Shown piece after piece: positions 14,058-21,447 of a stretch of DNA of 23,608 nucleotides. The notes below the pieces were generated by a model that saw only the letters and a list, made by a program, of their open reading frames with translations, ran no database searches and had not been told where the DNA came from. Made by a program: the position numbers and the translations under genes. The stretch lies in assembly GCA_022574065.1 (NCBI GenBank), contig JACZST010000005.1, forward strand, positions 1-23,608. The letters are read 5' to 3'. Positions within the stretch are counted from its first letter, which is position 1. Each line of letters begins with the position of its first letter. The stretch comes from Acidobacteriota bacterium. Lineage in GTDB: Bacteria > Actinomycetota > Acidimicrobiia > Spongiisociales > UBA5794.

Positions 14058-14450
14058 ATGGGCCGGATGAAGGCCTCCATACTCGTGATCGAGGACTCGG
14101 CGAGTGTCCGCCGACTGATCGAAGTTTGCCTGCGTCCCCTCGGGGTAGAAATCCGCTCCGTCGAGGACGGCCTCCTCGGTCTCGAGGCAGCAAAATTCGA
14201 GATTCCACAGACAATCGTGCTCGACATCGGGCTTCCCGGCATGGACGGATGGGAGGTCCTCGCCAAGTTGCGGGCCGACGAGGCAACCAAGCAGGTGCGG
14301 GTCCTTGTGCTCACCGCACACGCCCAGCCGGAGATGGCGGACCGGGCCGCAGCCAAGGGTGCCGATTCGTTCATGACCAAGCCGTTCCGGCCAGAAGAGC
14401 TTCGGGAATCGGTCCAAGAGCTCCTGTCGCTGGCGGCTGCCAGTCAGTAG
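14058..14450 (+). CDS. Receiver-only response regulator (CheY-like)
   Basis: The 130-residue protein is a single phosphoacceptor REC domain. The acidic pocket E12-D13 (VIEDSASVRR), phosphoryl-acceptor D56 (VLDIGLPGMDGW), switch T86 (LVLTAHAQ) and K108 (FMTKPFRPEEL) are all intact. There is no DNA-binding or enzymatic output domain, so it must act by protein-protein contact or as a phosphorelay intermediate. No histidine kinase is encoded nearby. A GGAG lies 9 nt before the ATG at 14058, and an internal ATG at 14067 is an alternative start. It is divergent from P5C dehydrogenase and convergent with the phosphoribosyltransferase. Confidence 0.92.
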   Translation: MGRMKASILVIEDSASVRRLIEVCLRPLGVEIRSVEDGLLGLEAAKFEIPQTIVLDIGLPGMDGWEVLAKLRADEATKQVRVLVLTAHAQPEMADRAAAKGADSFMTKPFRPEELRESVQELLSLAAASQ

Positions 14451-14456
14451 AAATCC

Positions 14457-14491
14457 CGTATTACGTATCACGTATCACGTATCACGTAGGA
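14457..14491. repeat. 7-nt-period repeat (CGTATCA units)
   Basis: Five heptamers: CGTATTA, CGTATCA, CGTATCA, CGTATCA and CGTAGGA. They begin 6 nt after the response-regulator stop and end 6 nt before the phosphoribosyltransferase stop, filling the convergent joint. The word is shared with the left array at 3515-3542, 11 kb away. Confidence 0.8.
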
Positions 14492-14497
14492 CGCCGC

Positions 14498-15121
14498 CTA
14501 TGGATTCAGCAGGGCTGCTACGTCTTCATCCGGGACTTGATCAAACGTCTCATACCAGCCACCGACGGCGAAGAAGTGTTTGGGTTGCAGCGGGCAGATC
14601 ACGTCGTCGGCTGAAGCCGAGAGACGTTTGATCGTGTCCGGTGGACCTACCGGCACCGCGGCGATGACCTTCGCCGCTCCCAGCCGCTTGACCAGGCGCA
14701 GCGAAGCTTCCAGGGTCGAACCGGTGGCGACTCCGTCATCGACCACGATGCAGACCCGACCCTCGACTGGTATGGCTGGACGCCCGTCTCGCAGGGTCTG
14801 TGCCCTGCGGCGAACGTCGGCGAGCTGCCTGGCTGTCTCCTCGCGCACATACTCCTCGGAAATGCGGTGAACCATCCGACTGTCGATGAACGTCGATCCG
14901 TCCTCGGCTACGGCGCCGATGGCGAACTCGGGGTTCCCTGGAGCACCCAACTTGTGGGCGACCAGCACGTCGAGGTCGCCATCCAGGCGTTCGGCGACGA
15001 CGGCAGCTACCGGAACACCACCGCGTGGGATGCCGAGGACCAACGGCCGGTCGTCGGGGTCGATCATCCCGGAAAGGGCAACGGCAAGCTTCTCGCCGGC
15101 ATCAATCCGATCGCGGTACAT
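14498..15121 (-). CDS. Phosphoribosyltransferase-family protein
   Basis: The 207-residue protein has the type I PRTase fold. It shows an N-terminal hood-like helix (YRDRIDAGEKLAVAL), VLGIPRGGVPVAA (28-40), a flexible-loop region (HKLGAPGNPEFAIGAVAEDG, 56-75) and the PRPP-binding loop VVDDGVATGST (126-136). This small subgroup is common in actinobacteria and cyanobacteria, and its physiological base is not established. A role in purine or pyrimidine salvage is only an inference. The start at 15121 is supported by a TACCCT box 7 nt upstream. A longer in-frame extension to 15211 runs through hairpins and repeats and is rejected. Confidence 0.85.
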   Translation of the reverse strand: MYRDRIDAGEKLAVALSGMIDPDDRPLVLGIPRGGVPVAAVVAERLDGDLDVLVAHKLGAPGNPEFAIGAVAEDGSTFIDSRMVHRISEEYVREETARQLADVRRRAQTLRDGRPAIPVEGRVCIVVDDGVATGSTLEASLRLVKRLGAAKVIAAVPVGPPDTIKRLSASADDVICPLQPKHFFAVGGWYETFDQVPDEDVAALLNP

Positions 15122-15128
15122 GATGGTG

Positions 15129-15134
15129 AGGGTA
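15129..15134 (-). promoter_or_regulatory. -10 box of a leaderless promoter for the phosphoribosyltransferase
   Basis: On the minus strand TACCCT lies 7 nt before the ATG at 15121. A 7-bp hairpin (GCGACCG, loop CGATT, CGGTCGC; 15139-15157) sits immediately upstream of it. Confidence 0.6.
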
Positions 15135-15232
15135 CCTAGCGACCGCGATTCGGTCGCCGAGTCGCCAAGGCGGGGAGTTACCAGTTCCCAGTACGCTCGC
15201 TGCGCTCGCACCCTGTTGCCAGTTCGGAATCG

Positions 15233-15248
15233 CGGATGAGCTCATCCG
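15233..15248. promoter_or_regulatory. 16-bp perfect palindrome, candidate operator
   Basis: CGGATGAGCTCATCCG is a perfect uninterrupted dyad in the divergent region between two leaderless promoters. Its form suits a homodimeric regulator, but it is about 100 nt from the phosphoribosyltransferase promoter and 140 nt from the kinase promoter. No regulator gene is adjacent, so the function is inferred only from symmetry. Confidence 0.4.
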
Positions 15249-15297
15249 ATCACCCATTCGCCCAGAGCCCCCTCTGCGTCGTTGCGTCGCAACTCCG

Positions 15298-15319
15298 CGT
15301 CTCCCCTGCGAGGGAGACG
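15298..15319. other. 8-bp hairpin in the divergent region
   Basis: CGTCTCCC and GGGAGACG pair perfectly around the loop CTGCGA. A smaller stem (GTTGC-GTC-GCAAC) lies just upstream at 15281-15293, as does the word AGCCCCCTC (15266-15274), which recurs near the right end of the window. The stretch may be a structural intergenic repeat or an untranslated RNA; no gene is evident. Confidence 0.45.
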
Positions 15320-15385
15320 AAGAATCACCCACTCCGCCAAAGATTCGCCCGCGGGGCTGGTAACTGGGAACCGCCAACTGATAAC

Positions 15386-15391
15386 TACTCT
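15386..15391 (+). promoter_or_regulatory. -10 box of a leaderless promoter for the lipid kinase-like gene
   Basis: TACTCT lies 6 nt before the ATG at 15398. It overlaps the last degenerate unit of the heptamer array, so the repeat and the promoter are physically fused. Confidence 0.6.
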
Positions 15392-15397
15392 TCCCCC

Positions 15398-16327
15398 ATG
15401 CGCCGGCTTCTTCTCCTGGCGAATCCTTCGGCTTCCGGTTTCACCGGCGCCATGTTTCGTGATGTCGTTCGTATCCTCGAGAAAGACTTCCGGGTGGACG
15501 CCGAATGGCCCCACGGCGCCGCCGCAACCCGTCGCCGAGCGGAGGAGGCCGCGGGTTTGGGCTACCACGTGGTCGCAGCGATGGGCGGCGACGGCGTCGC
15601 CCATCATGTTGCGAACGGTGTTGCGTACACGGCAGCCGCGCTTGGGATCATTCCTGCGGGAACCACCAACGTCCTTGCCAGGATTTTCGACATACCGGCG
15701 GACCCGAGACGCGCTGCGCGAGCGATGGCGTCGCTTCCCGCCCTCCCCACCCGCATGGCGGTGGTCGAAGCCGATTTGGTTACCGGGCCTATCACGGAGT
15801 TCGCCACCTTTGCATTCGGTGTGGGTTATGACGCCGACGTCGTGGCGCTGGCCGAGGAGCGGCCGCATTCGAAGATCTGGCTCGGCGGGGCCCATTACGC
15901 CCAGTCGGCGCTGTCGAAGCTGCTGTTGGAGTGGAGAAACCGTCCGGCGAACCTCAAGGCCGAGATCGACGGCGAATCCGCGGACGGGGTGCTGGCGCTC
16001 GTCCAGGTCCATCATCCTTACACTTTCTTCGGAGCGGTACCTTTGCACCTCACGACGGCGCCTGTTGACGGGCTCGCCGCCATCGTTGCCGAGGACCTCG
16101 AGGTTCACCGCGCTGCCGAGATCTTCGCTCGTTCGGTGTTTCGGAAGCCGATGCCAGAGCGGCTCCGGGCGAAGGTCTACGAAAGGTTCACCAAACTCAC
16201 CATCTCAGCGGAGCCGCCGTCACCGGTGCAGACCGATGGTGAGCATCTCGGGATTGCCCACCGGGTGACGGTGGCCGAAGCTCCCGACGCACTGATAGCG
16301 CTACGGACCGGCGACGATCAGCCCTGA
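15398..16327 (+). CDS. Diacylglycerol/lipid kinase-family protein
   Basis: The 309-residue protein belongs to the DAGK/YegS-like family, which phosphorylates diacylglycerol, sphingoid or related lipids at the membrane surface with ATP. It begins with the strand RRLLLLANPSASG (residues 2-14). The nucleotide-binding motif MGGDG (62-66) and IIPAGTTNVLAR (84-95), a variant of the usual GTGNDLAR segment, follow. The C-terminal beta-sandwich ends with TDGEHLG near residue 285. The start is at 15398, since the frame extension to 15236 runs through palindromes and repeats. The lipid substrate is unknown. A related NAD-kinase-like role is less likely given the C-terminal domain. Confidence 0.88.
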   Translation: MRRLLLLANPSASGFTGAMFRDVVRILEKDFRVDAEWPHGAAATRRRAEEAAGLGYHVVAAMGGDGVAHHVANGVAYTAAALGIIPAGTTNVLARIFDIPADPRRAARAMASLPALPTRMAVVEADLVTGPITEFATFAFGVGYDADVVALAEERPHSKIWLGGAHYAQSALSKLLLEWRNRPANLKAEIDGESADGVLALVQVHHPYTFFGAVPLHLTTAPVDGLAAIVAEDLEVHRAAEIFARSVFRKPMPERLRAKVYERFTKLTISAEPPSPVQTDGEHLGIAHRVTVAEAPDALIALRTGDDQP

Positions 16328-16356
16328 TTCCCGGGTGGACAAACCATGACCCTGAG

Positions 16357-17175
16357 CTAGGGAACTCCGATACCTTCTTCGTCTAGCCGGTTTTTGAGCC
16401 GGCGCAGAAATTCCCTCTTGACCGCCCAGCGGTGCTCGGGATCGGTGCTGAACAGGGTGCGGATCACTACCACTGAGCCGCCAAGCGCGTTGACGCCGAG
16501 CATCTCGGGGTCCTGCACATGGGCGGCGGTCCAGTCCGGATCTGCCCTGAAGCGTGCCGCTTCGTCGGCGATGGCGGAGATGGCGGCATCGACATCGGAG
16601 TCGTAGGCGATGCCGATGTCGATGACCACCTTGCTGTAGTCGGGGGTGAGGTTGGTCGCAACTCTGACCTCGCCGTTGGGAACGTGGTAAAGGCTCGCGT
16701 CCGTACCGCGCAACACGGTGGTGCGCAAGCGGATCTCCTGGACGGTGCCGGTGACGCCACCGATGGCCACGACATCACCGATGGAGTATTGGTCCTCCAC
16801 GAGCAGCATGAATCCGCCGATCACGTCCCTGACGATGGCCTGGGCGCCGAAGCCGATGGCGATGCCAACGACAGAGGCGCCGGCAACGAGGGGGGCGATC
16901 GGGATCCCCCATGCCAGCATGACGTACACGATGGCACCCACGGCGAACAGCATGCCCAGGAGGGTCTCGAGGGTCCCGGCAATGGTCTCCAGCCGCTGCG
17001 CCTTCGCCCGGTCTTCCAGCTCGTCACCACTCGCCAGCGTGGCCGATTTGGAGGAAACCCAGCGTTCGATCACCCAGCGGAGGATGAACCAGGTGATCAC
17101 GGCTGTGACGACGACAGCCGCGGATAGCAGCAGGTTTTGGGCCCACTGTGGCCAGTCGGACACCGGTGAAATCAT
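16357..17175 (-). CDS. Small-conductance mechanosensitive channel (MscS family)
   Basis: The 272-residue integral membrane protein has three predicted helices: about 12-36, 68-90 and 94-118. The third is the pore-lining helix with the GxxGIAIGFGAQAIVRDVIGGF pattern of small residues. A beta domain follows (DQYSIGDVVAIGGVTGTVQEIRLRTTVLRG, then VPNGEV) and a C-terminal alpha/beta vestibule. This is the minimal MscS layout; such channels release solutes when membrane tension rises. The ATG overlaps the TGA of the upstream GTPase (ATGA), so it is translated from the same mRNA as the two GTPases. It is convergent with the lipid kinase-like gene, only 29 nt away. Confidence 0.92.
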   Translation of the reverse strand: MISPVSDWPQWAQNLLLSAAVVVTAVITWFILRWVIERWVSSKSATLASGDELEDRAKAQRLETIAGTLETLLGMLFAVGAIVYVMLAWGIPIAPLVAGASVVGIAIGFGAQAIVRDVIGGFMLLVEDQYSIGDVVAIGGVTGTVQEIRLRTTVLRGTDASLYHVPNGEVRVATNLTPDYSKVVIDIGIAYDSDVDAAISAIADEAARFRADPDWTAAHVQDPEMLGVNALGGSVVVIRTLFSTDPEHRWAVKREFLRRLKNRLDEEGIGVP

Positions 17176-18239
17176 GTCGTACCTGCTTCGAGTTGAGCGG
17201 ACAGCTCCGCGCAGGCCACCGCGATGGCGGCGATGACAGCGGCAAGCTCGGCACGTTCGGTGAGGGCGGCCGCTACGGCAATTCGATCTGTGGGGTCGGC
17301 GAGTATGCGGTCGGTCGTCGGTCCGCCGAGGTCGAGCCCGTCCAGGGTTCTGGTGACCCAGGCGGTGTTGTTGGCGCTTTTCGCGATCTGCTCCGCATGC
17401 CCGGTGCCGGCTCCGCTCGACAGCCCGGCCTCCCGTCCGAGGAGCTTCGCTGCGGCGCCGATGTCCTCGATGATCTTGGCCGCGGCGGCGTGTTTTGACG
17501 CCAGCCGTTCGTCGAGGGCGTCGCGCAGCTCGTCGATGCCCGTCGGAGGACCGGAGGCCGGGTCGGCGGCAACAACGAACGGTTCGGGATCGGTGAAGCC
17601 GTCGTTGGCGAGGGTCTTGGTCAAGTCCTCGGTGACCAGGTCGAGGGCATTGATATCGAGCACGTCTGCCTTCTCGAGCAGGTCGGCCTTGTTCAGCGCG
17701 AACAGGAACTGGCGCTCGTAGCCGACCAACGGCGCAAGAAAATCATCGTGCATAGTCGGGTCGCTGTACTTCACCGGGTCGAACACCCAGATGACCGCGT
17801 CGATGTGGGGCAGCAGTTCCTCGACCGTCGCTCGATGGTCGTCGACGATGCTGTCGATATCGGGCAGGTCGAGGAGCGCGATCGACGACATCGACGAATT
17901 GTCGACTATCCATGAGATGCCCATCGACTCGAGGAGAGCCCACATCGTGTCGTCGCCGGATGGAGCCCACGCCATCGGCTCGTTCGTGTGTGGTCGGATC
18001 GGGCTGGTTGAAGCGATTTCTTCCCCAGCCAGGGCGTTGAGCAAGCTTGATTTGCCGGACCCGGTTCCCCCGGCAATGGCGACCACGATCGCAGAGCCGA
18101 GATAGTCCCGCCGCCTGCGCTGAGCGGCGGCAATCGTCGCCGCTGCTTCTCGATCAGCCGGCGTGGATACGCCGGAGGCGGCGGCCACCGCCAGGTCCAG
18201 CAGATCAACGAGCTCGCCCAGGTCAGCCATCGGTGACAT
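17172..18239 (-). CDS. Dynamin/Era-like GTPase, second of a pair
   Basis: The 355-residue protein has a helical N-terminus and a P-loop GGTGSGKS (57-64). A switch-I region with conserved Thr/Pro follows (STSPIRPHTNEP), then a G3-like DLPD (124-127) and a G4 NKAD (183-186), so nucleotide binding looks intact. The DxxG glycine is replaced by Asp. The C-terminal half is helical and Ala-rich, and may bind membrane or the partner GTPase. The ATG at 18239 has GAGGAG just upstream and overlaps the previous gene by 17 nt. An ATG at 18230 is possible, and the one at 18263 less likely. Paired dynamin-like genes are known in actinobacteria (DynA/DynB, IniA/IniC), but orthology is not claimed. Confidence 0.8.
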   Translation of the reverse strand: MSPMADLGELVDLLDLAVAAASGVSTPADREAAATIAAAQRRRRDYLGSAIVVAIAGGTGSGKSSLLNALAGEEIASTSPIRPHTNEPMAWAPSGDDTMWALLESMGISWIVDNSSMSSIALLDLPDIDSIVDDHRATVEELLPHIDAVIWVFDPVKYSDPTMHDDFLAPLVGYERQFLFALNKADLLEKADVLDINALDLVTEDLTKTLANDGFTDPEPFVVAADPASGPPTGIDELRDALDERLASKHAAAAKIIEDIGAAAKLLGREAGLSSGAGTGHAEQIAKSANNTAWVTRTLDGLDLGGPTTDRILADPTDRIAVAAALTERAELAAVIAAIAVACAELSAQLEAGTT

Positions 18240-19521
18240 TCGCTCCTCGACCCGAGCGGGCATTGACCCGTTTGTCGGTCTCGGAAAGCAGCCTCGAAGC
18301 AGCCGAACGGAGCTCGGCGGCGGATACCGGAGATGAATCCCCCAGCGCGGCCATGAAGCGTTCGATGCGATCCGTAGCCACGTCGCGCAGCGCGAGGGTC
18401 AACGCATGGTTGCCGGCAACACGCAGCTCGGCCACTTCATCACCGAGCGCCGCCCTGATCCGGCGATCGGGAAGCATGCCGAGATCGGCTGCCAACCGCC
18501 ACACGTGCTGCTCGACGGCCCGTCGCCGAAAAGGATGCATTGCAGGCTTCTGGACCCTGGCTACCGCCTCCTCGGTAACCACACGCCGCCACTCATCAAG
18601 CGGGGCAGCGTCCAGCGGACCGGCGGCATCGGCGGCCTGTTTGGCAATTTCCTCGAAATATGGGTCCAAGTCCTTGTAGTTGACCACGGCCTCCATGGCC
18701 CGCGCCGTTGTCGTCGCAACCGTATCAAGCAGCGTCTTGACAGCCAACGGCCAGGCGAGTCTCGCCGCGGCAGCAAGGCGAGCCCGGTCGATGCGGGCAT
18801 CTGCGAAGGAACGCTCCGCGGCCTCGACGACCTGTTCGAGGGTGCGATCGCGCTTCTCGACCAGCTGGGCCATCTTCTCCACCTGGTCCCGGACGAAGAC
18901 AGCGGCTCCAAGATCTCGCCTGGATACGATGTCCGATCGCCCCAGGCTGGCAACTCGATCGCGGAGCATGGAGCCATCCACAGTACCCGTTGCGGATTCG
19001 GGAACGATGGTGAGTTCGCCTTCGAGGGCGCCGATCGCGTCCACGGTGATCGCGGCAGCGACGGCCGGATCGTCCGGCACGCGGTTCAATGCAATAACAG
19101 TGGGGACCCCGCGCCGCTCCAGCTCGATGGTGAGGTCGCGCACTATGGCGTCCGCGTAGCGGTCCGGGGTCACCACCACGACCGCCAGGTCGGTGCGATC
19201 GAGGGCATGACGCACCGCGTCGGGATCCAGCTCGTAAGGAGGGGTGTCAATCAGCACGAGTCCTCGCGACCCAATCGGCCATACCTCGGCATCCGTGGTG
19301 GTCGGTCGAAGCGCCCCGACCGTGGCGATCTCGGCACCGGCGAGGACGTTGAACAGAGCAGATTTCCCAGTCCCTGTGGGACCGACCAGGGTGACGACCA
19401 GGTTCGGTGAGTTCGACAACCCGGTGACGAGCCGCTGCAACGGATCGATCGCCGCTTCGGCGATCTCCGGATCGATCTTGTCGAGAAGATCGGACAAGTG
19501 ATCTGCAGCTGGTCTGCTCAT
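18223..19521 (-). CDS. Dynamin/Era-like GTPase, first of a pair
   Basis: The 432-residue protein carries the P-loop GPTGTGKS (47-54), switch-I LRPTTTDAEV (71-80) and G3 DTPP (92-95), where the final Gly is replaced by Pro. The NKxD position reads NRVP (146-149), so guanine specificity may be altered. A long helical region with many charged heptad-like stretches (about 200-260) and basic segments (about 355-375, RRRAVEQHVWRL) follows, as in dynamin-family stalks. It is the first gene of the GTPase-GTPase-MscS operon, and its stop is 17 nt inside the second GTPase. The ATG at 19521 is preferred over 19566, because a TAATAC box lies 7 nt upstream. A role in membrane remodelling or stress is inferred from family and context. 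Confidence 0.78.
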   Translation of the reverse strand: MSRPAADHLSDLLDKIDPEIAEAAIDPLQRLVTGLSNSPNLVVTLVGPTGTGKSALFNVLAGAEIATVGALRPTTTDAEVWPIGSRGLVLIDTPPYELDPDAVRHALDRTDLAVVVVTPDRYADAIVRDLTIELERRGVPTVIALNRVPDDPAVAAAITVDAIGALEGELTIVPESATGTVDGSMLRDRVASLGRSDIVSRRDLGAAVFVRDQVEKMAQLVEKRDRTLEQVVEAAERSFADARIDRARLAAAARLAWPLAVKTLLDTVATTTARAMEAVVNYKDLDPYFEEIAKQAADAAGPLDAAPLDEWRRVVTEEAVARVQKPAMHPFRRRAVEQHVWRLAADLGMLPDRRIRAALGDEVAELRVAGNHALTLALRDVATDRIERFMAALGDSSPVSAAELRSAASRLLSETDKRVNARSGRGANVTDG

Positions 19522-19528
19522 GGCAGCC

Positions 19529-19534
19529 GTATTA
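19529..19534 (-). promoter_or_regulatory. -10-like box of the GTPase-MscS operon
   Basis: On the minus strand TAATAC lies 7 nt before the ATG at 19521. It matches the leaderless spacing but has C instead of the final T. The rest of 19535-19608 holds a weak GCGGTT/AACCCGC hairpin that could end the upstream mca transcript. Confidence 0.4.
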
Positions 19535-19608
19535 GAACACAGACGCTGTCGACGATGGGTTACCACACGGTGCGGGTTGCGAACCGCGAGTTTTCAGAGG
19601 GGAAGGAG

Positions 19609-20460
19609 CTACTCGGCTACTCCGTCGAACAGATCCCCAACGCCGGGAGCGTGCTCGACCCGGGTCGCCAACAGCTCAAAGTCCTCATACGGGTAGACCT
19701 CCCTGATGAGGTCGGTCGGTATCTGAAACCAGGGACCGTCCGGGGCGATTTGGGTGCGGTGGGCGGCGAGCGCAGTGCGGGCTCGCCCGATGTAGGCACC
19801 GACGTCGACTCTGGCGTCGATGACCTCGTCCTCATCCAGCGGGGGGAGCCGTTCCAGCCATTCGCCGTATGGCGAGTCAAGACCTCGCTCTCCCATCGCC
19901 GCATGCAGGATCTCCAGCCTCGACCTGGAAAAGGTCGGCGCGTACAGTTTGGCGATCTCCCACGGCTCACCTGCATCCGGATACCGCTCGGGGTCCGCCG
20001 CAGCCTCGAACACCGGGACCGAAAGCTCGTGGACCCGAAGATGGTCAGGGTGCGGGTACCACTCGTGGTCGTCGTAGCCGAACATCACCTGTGGCTGCTC
20101 GGAGCGGACGATCGCCACGAGACGCTTCAGGACCTCTTCGATGTCGGCGTTGACGAAAGCGTCCGCGTGGGAGTTCGGGGGTGTGTCCGGCATCCCGGAG
20201 TCTCGATATCCAAGCATGACGACATCAGCGAATCCGAGAACGGCGGCAGCTTCAAACAGTTCTCGTCGCCGGACTGCCCCGATGTCGCGGCGCGCCTCTT
20301 CGCTGTCGGCAGCCGGGTTGAGAACGTCCCCGGCCTCTCCGCCGGTGGCCGTGACCAGCACTGTGCGCACTCCGGCTTCGCTGTAGCGCGCCACCGTGCC
20401 CCCTCCCTTGCTCGACTCGTCATCGGGATGGGCGTGGAACGCCAGAAGTGTGCGGGGCAT
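19609..20460 (-). CDS. mca: Mycothiol S-conjugate amidase (Mca), PIG-L/LmbE-type deacetylase
   Basis: The 283-residue zinc amidase probably cleaves mycothiol conjugates of electrophiles into glucosaminyl-inositol and a mercapturic acid, a detoxification step in the cytoplasm. The N-terminal FHAHPDDESSKGGGTVARY gives zinc ligands H11 and D14. TGGEAGDVLNPA (40-50) and GYRDSGMPD (84-92) match the Mca subgroup, and YPHPDHLRVHE supplies the third ligand near H140. The length matches Mca, and the SSKG after the HPDDE motif favours Mca over MshB. Mycothiol enzymes are restricted to actinobacteria, so this gene supports the taxonomic reading. TTAACT lies 6 nt before the ATG, a weak form of the leaderless box. 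Confidence 0.88.
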   Translation of the reverse strand: MPRTLLAFHAHPDDESSKGGGTVARYSEAGVRTVLVTATGGEAGDVLNPAADSEEARRDIGAVRRRELFEAAAVLGFADVVMLGYRDSGMPDTPPNSHADAFVNADIEEVLKRLVAIVRSEQPQVMFGYDDHEWYPHPDHLRVHELSVPVFEAAADPERYPDAGEPWEIAKLYAPTFSRSRLEILHAAMGERGLDSPYGEWLERLPPLDEDEVIDARVDVGAYIGRARTALAAHRTQIAPDGPWFQIPTDLIREVYPYEDFELLATRVEHAPGVGDLFDGVAE

Positions 20461-20545
20461 CGGGCGAGTTAAGCAGGCGCGATCGGTTTCCTAGCGCGGT
20501 GCGGAGCGTCATTCCTCGCGGTCTCGCCGCTCCGTGGATCGACCG

Positions 20546-21334
20546 TCAGTTCGATCTCGACATCGGAACCGTGATTGCAGTGGCCGCGTTCCCCTCGGCG
20601 CACGTGTCGAGCAACGGGCACCAGCGGCAGTACGGTCCGCCGCGTCGCTCGAGCTCGCTCTCCTCCCTGAGCGCCCGTCGCAGCGTGTTCACCATCTCGG
20701 CAACAGCGGTCGCGGTCCTGGTTGCTCGCTCGATGGTGGGCTCGACGCTCGAGCGCTCCCCCGTCTTGACCGACACCGCTTCGGCGATCGCCGGCAGCTC
20801 GCCGAACTGCTGGGTCCAGGCATAGATGTAGAAGTCGAGCTGCCCATCGGTGTCGTCGATGAACCCGCCGGTCTTCCAATCAACGATGCGGGTCCCCGCC
20901 TCATCGTCGAAAATGGCGTCGACCACACCTACCAGCCTGACCTGACCGTCGAGCTCGGCCTCGAGCGTGACCTCTGCCGAACGGAAGCCGTCGGTTGGGA
21001 ATCGCTTGAACCTGGAGTACAGGTCGCCCACCTCGGCGATGACAGGGGCGAGGGCAGACGGCTTGCCGATCCCGAGTGTCTGAAGCTTGACGCTCATGTT
21101 GCCGGCGCCGATCTCCTCCCGGCAGGCGCTCGGCACATCGTCGATCGGGCCCTTGGTGAGATGGCGGGCGAACAGACGATGAGCGAGTGAGCCCTTGAAA
21201 GCCGGGAGGGAATCCGCAGGATACTCGCCGTGGAGTCGCCCCAGTGCCTGCTGTGGACACGCCAGGTACGTCTTGTACAACGTCGCCGAGACCACCAGCG
21301 GCTCTCCGTCTTCGATGGTAGGGAGCGGGATCAC
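20546..21334 (-). CDS. RecB-like PD-(D/E)XK nuclease with a predicted Fe-S cluster
   Basis: The 262-residue stand-alone nuclease has the RecB/Cas4-type core. SATLYKTYLACPQQAL with C26, the KGSLAHRLFARHL helix (H52), and GVVDAIFDDEAGTRIVDWKTG with D139, D152 and K154 are visible. The last three form the metal-binding catalytic site. Three C-terminal cysteines (C236, C239, C245 in YCRWCPLLDTC) together with C26 would bind a 4Fe-4S cluster, as in AddB and Cas4. There is no helicase domain, and no CRISPR or recombination gene is adjacent, so the role is probably DNA end processing or repair. The GTG at 21334 is chosen because TACCAT lies exactly 6 nt upstream. The open frame upstream of it crosses the VanW promoter and is not protein-like. 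Confidence 0.88.
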   Translation of the reverse strand: MIPLPTIEDGEPLVVSATLYKTYLACPQQALGRLHGEYPADSLPAFKGSLAHRLFARHLTKGPIDDVPSACREEIGAGNMSVKLQTLGIGKPSALAPVIAEVGDLYSRFKRFPTDGFRSAEVTLEAELDGQVRLVGVVDAIFDDEAGTRIVDWKTGGFIDDTDGQLDFYIYAWTQQFGELPAIAEAVSVKTGERSSVEPTIERATRTATAVAEMVNTLRRALREESELERRGGPYCRWCPLLDTCAEGNAATAITVPMSRSN

Positions 21335-21340
21335 GCTGGG

Positions 21341-21346
21341 ATGGTA
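21341..21346 (-). promoter_or_regulatory. -10 box of a leaderless promoter with a GTG start
   Basis: On the minus strand TACCAT lies 6 nt before the GTG at 21334. It decides the start of the RecB-like nuclease and extends the leaderless pattern to a non-ATG codon. Confidence 0.6.
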
Positions 21347-21415
21347 TGCAGGAAACGCTTGCCCGACAAGGTTTTCCACCCAATTACATGAACGGTCGTT
21401 TCTCCAGGCCACTCC

Positions 21416-21421
21416 TATACT
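21416..21421 (+). promoter_or_regulatory. -10 box of the VanW/PASTA gene (leadered)
   Basis: TATACT lies 26 nt before the ATG at 21448. An AGG 4 nt before the ATG could act as a weak ribosome-binding site, so a leader of about 18-20 nt is likely. Confidence 0.45.
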
Positions 21422-21447
21422 CTCGGTGGTCCCGACCATCAGGATTC

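Larger units (their letters stand above)
15176..15384. repeat. Facing 7-nt-period arrays (AGTTACC/AGTTCCC and CTGGTAA/CTGGGAA)
   Basis: The left array (15176-15196) is AGTTACC, AGTTCCC, AGTACGC. The right array (15357-15384) is CTGGTAA, CTGGGAA, CCGCCAA, CTGATAA. GTTACCAG and GTTCCCAG on the left are exact reverse complements of CTGGTAAC and CTGGGAAC on the right. The two arrays are inverted copies about 165 nt apart in the divergent region between the phosphoribosyltransferase and the lipid kinase-like gene. The right array runs directly into the kinase promoter box. Confidence 0.65.

Noticed and set aside
1635..14491. CRISPR array
   Set aside because: The repeats have 7-8-nt periods with no spacers, far too short for CRISPR repeat-spacer units; the Cas4-like nuclease is not near any array.
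21346..21447. N-terminal extension of the VanW protein to the ATG at 21346
   Set aside because: It would place coding sequence over the divergent promoter boxes and add 34 non-hydrophobic residues before a membrane anchor that starts normally from 21448.
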